A stretch of DNA of 64,000 bases from an uncultured Clostridia bacterium (lineage in GTDB: Bacteria > Bacillota > Clostridia > Lachnospirales > Cellulosilyticaceae): the NCBI GenBank assembly GCA_937921505.1, contig CAKZUB010000022.1:1-64000 (forward strand). The letters are read 5' to 3'. The notes under the pieces were generated by a model. It did no database searches, had not been told where the DNA came from, and saw only the letters and a list, made by a program, of their open reading frames with translations. Shown here piece after piece: positions 62,958-64,000 of the stretch (positions are counted from its first letter, which is position 1; every line of letters starts with the position of its first letter). Made by a program: the position numbers and the translations under genes.

Positions 62958-64000
62958 ATGGATCACTCTAGTAAACCTTCTCCACGCTATATTCAAATCT
63001 ATGCAGATTTAAAAACACTTATTGAACAAAATCATTATGAGTATGGGTCTTTTTTACCCGCTGAAAGAGTACTTAGTACACAGTATCAAGTAGAACGTCT
63101 TACACTGCGCAAAGCTCTTTCTCTTTTAGCTGAACAAAGTTATATTGAAAAACTGCCTGGTGCTGGTAATAAAATTATTTATAAATCCATGATTTCTCCT
63201 TCTCTTCAAGGCATTGCCAACGCTATTGCTTATGTTCTTCCTGATATGGATAATGAACAGGTCGCACAACCATATCATATGGAAATATGTAATTATCTTG
63301 AGAAATATTGTAAACAAGATAACCTTGATCTTATTTTTACAAAGATAAGCGATAATCAAGCCACACCTTCATTTTTGCTTAACCCCACTACTATAAAAGG
63401 TATTATATGGGTAGGTGATATTAATCCAGACTTTTTAGAAATGGCTCGTAAAAGTCATATTCCTTCTATTGTTGTGTCCAATAATTATCCCCTCTTTGCA
63501 CGTATTAATATTGACGATGTTAACTGTGGGTATAGCGCTACTTCTCACCTCATTGAGCAAGGCTGCAAACGTATTGTGCATATCGAAGGAGCATCCAACT
63601 ACATCAGTACTAATAATAGAAGCGAAGGCTATCGTCGTGCACTTCTTGTGAATGGTCTTCATGTTCACCCCGAACTCATTGTGCAAGGTGACTGGAACTT
63701 TACCAGTGGTTACTCAAGCGTTATGTCACTTATTGAAAAAGGAATAGCTTTTGATGGAATTATGTCTTCAAATGATATGATGGCACTTGGTGCTATGAAG
63801 GCCGTTATTACTTCTGGTCTTAGTGTGCCTTTAGATATTAAAATTATTGGTATTGATAATATTGAGCAAAGTAAAATTTCTAATCCATCACTTTCAACTA
63901 TTTGCGTCGAGCAACAAAGTATTGCAAAACTTGCCTTTTTATTTTTAAAACAAATCATGTTAGACCTCTCTGTGCCGGATGAAATTCTTATTCCCGGCAA
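62958..64000 (+). CDS. GntR-LacI hybrid regulator (AraR-like), C-terminus beyond the window
   Basis: This regulator has an N-terminal GntR winged helix (residues about 8-72: RYIQIYADLKTLIEQ, GSFLPAERVLSTQYQVERLT, LRKALSLLAEQ) and a LacI-type periplasmic-binding-like sensor from about residue 90 on (INIDDVNCGYSATSHLIEQG, GYRRALLVNG, DGIMSSNDMMALGAMKA, IIGIDNIEQSK). It is open for 347 codons to the window edge. It is divergent from fucI and probably represses the fucose genes in response to fucose or a downstream phosphate. Confidence 0.92.
   Translation, partial: MDHSSKPSPRYIQIYADLKTLIEQNHYEYGSFLPAERVLSTQYQVERLTLRKALSLLAEQSYIEKLPGAGNKIIYKSMISPSLQGIANAIAYVLPDMDNEQVAQPYHMEICNYLEKYCKQDNLDLIFTKISDNQATPSFLLNPTTIKGIIWVGDINPDFLEMARKSHIPSIVVSNNYPLFARINIDDVNCGYSATSHLIEQGCKRIVHIEGASNYISTNNRSEGYRRALLVNGLHVHPELIVQGDWNFTSGYSSVMSLIEKGIAFDGIMSSNDMMALGAMKAVITSGLSVPLDIKIIGIDNIEQSKISNPSLSTICVEQQSIAKLAFLFLKQIMLDLSVPDEILIPG

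Noticed and set aside
1..64000. CRISPR arrays, tRNA, rRNA and prophage genes
   Set aside because: No regularly spaced repeats, no cloverleaf or rRNA sequence, and no phage structural genes were seen on reading through.

Overview
The window looks like the chromosome of a low-GC, spore-forming, anaerobic member of the Clostridia. A Lachnospirales/Cellulosilyticum-type organism is my best guess from the protein flavour; no rRNA or marker gene is present to prove it. Support comes from AT-rich DNA, AGGAGG-type ribosome binding sites, the anaerobic (cbi) cobalamin route, many oxygen-sensitive Fe-S and corrinoid proteins, a dipicolinate synthase subunit, and YesM/YesN and PocR-AraC regulators.

Layout. 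(1) 1-1.6 kb: an IS91-type element running off the left edge, with an N-terminally truncated tyrosine recombinase. (2) 1.8-24.2 kb: a 25-gene minus-strand run for making adenosylcobamide from glutamyl-tRNA. It encodes tetrapyrrole synthesis (hemA, hemC, cobA-hemD, hemL), the corrin ring (cbiL, K, J, H, G, F, T, E, D, C, A), the late steps (cobD, cbiB, cbiP, cobU, cobS) and a CbiMNQO cobalt importer. A cobalamin riboswitch with its own intrinsic terminator lies just upstream of cbiP. hemB and a separate precorrin-2 dehydrogenase are not in the window. (3) 24.3-27.6 kb: a CUT1-type sugar ABC importer without its ATPase. (4) 27.8-33.3 kb: an unusual redox island with two QueG/reductive-dehalogenase-like Fe-S proteins (one carrying three copies of the fold), a U32-family Fe-S protein and an IclR regulator. 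A 30-bp perfect inverted repeat containing a consensus promoter separates the IclR gene from the larger Fe-S protein. (5) 33.4-39.1 kb: an AraC regulator, a YesN/YesM two-component system and a DNRLRE-GH105 fusion enzyme. (6) 39.3 kb: an orphan dpaB. (7) 40-52.6 kb: a methanol-type corrinoid methyltransferase island: mtaB, mtaC, an mtaA-like gene with a fused thioredoxin-like tail, a free-standing copy of that tail, a RACo corrinoid reactivase, cobT, a DUF2284 protein, two COG0523 (CobW-like) GTPases and two PocR-AraC regulators. (8) 52.8-58 kb: an MFS transporter, an AraC regulator, an aldo/keto reductase and an EAL-CBS-GGDEF protein. (9) 58-60.1 kb: a graveyard of IS200, IS110-like and IS1182 pieces, a histidine-kinase fragment and an hsdR pseudogene. 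(10) 60.3-64 kb: fucU, fucI and a divergent GntR-LacI regulator that leaves the window.

How it fits together. The cobalamin run makes the cofactor, and cobT, which supplies the lower-ligand nucleotide for cobS, sits inside the methyltransferase island. MtaB would pass a methyl group from methanol (or a similar methyl donor) to the corrinoid on MtaC, RACo would rescue oxidised corrinoid, and the MtaA-like protein would hand the methyl on. The COG0523 GTPases may supply zinc to MtaB and MtaA, which is an inference. The QueG-like proteins in region 4 probably also use a corrinoid. The strongest candidates for something undescribed are the QueG-like/U32/IclR island and the variant MtaA, in which the usual zinc-binding His is Phe and a thioredoxin-like domain is fused.
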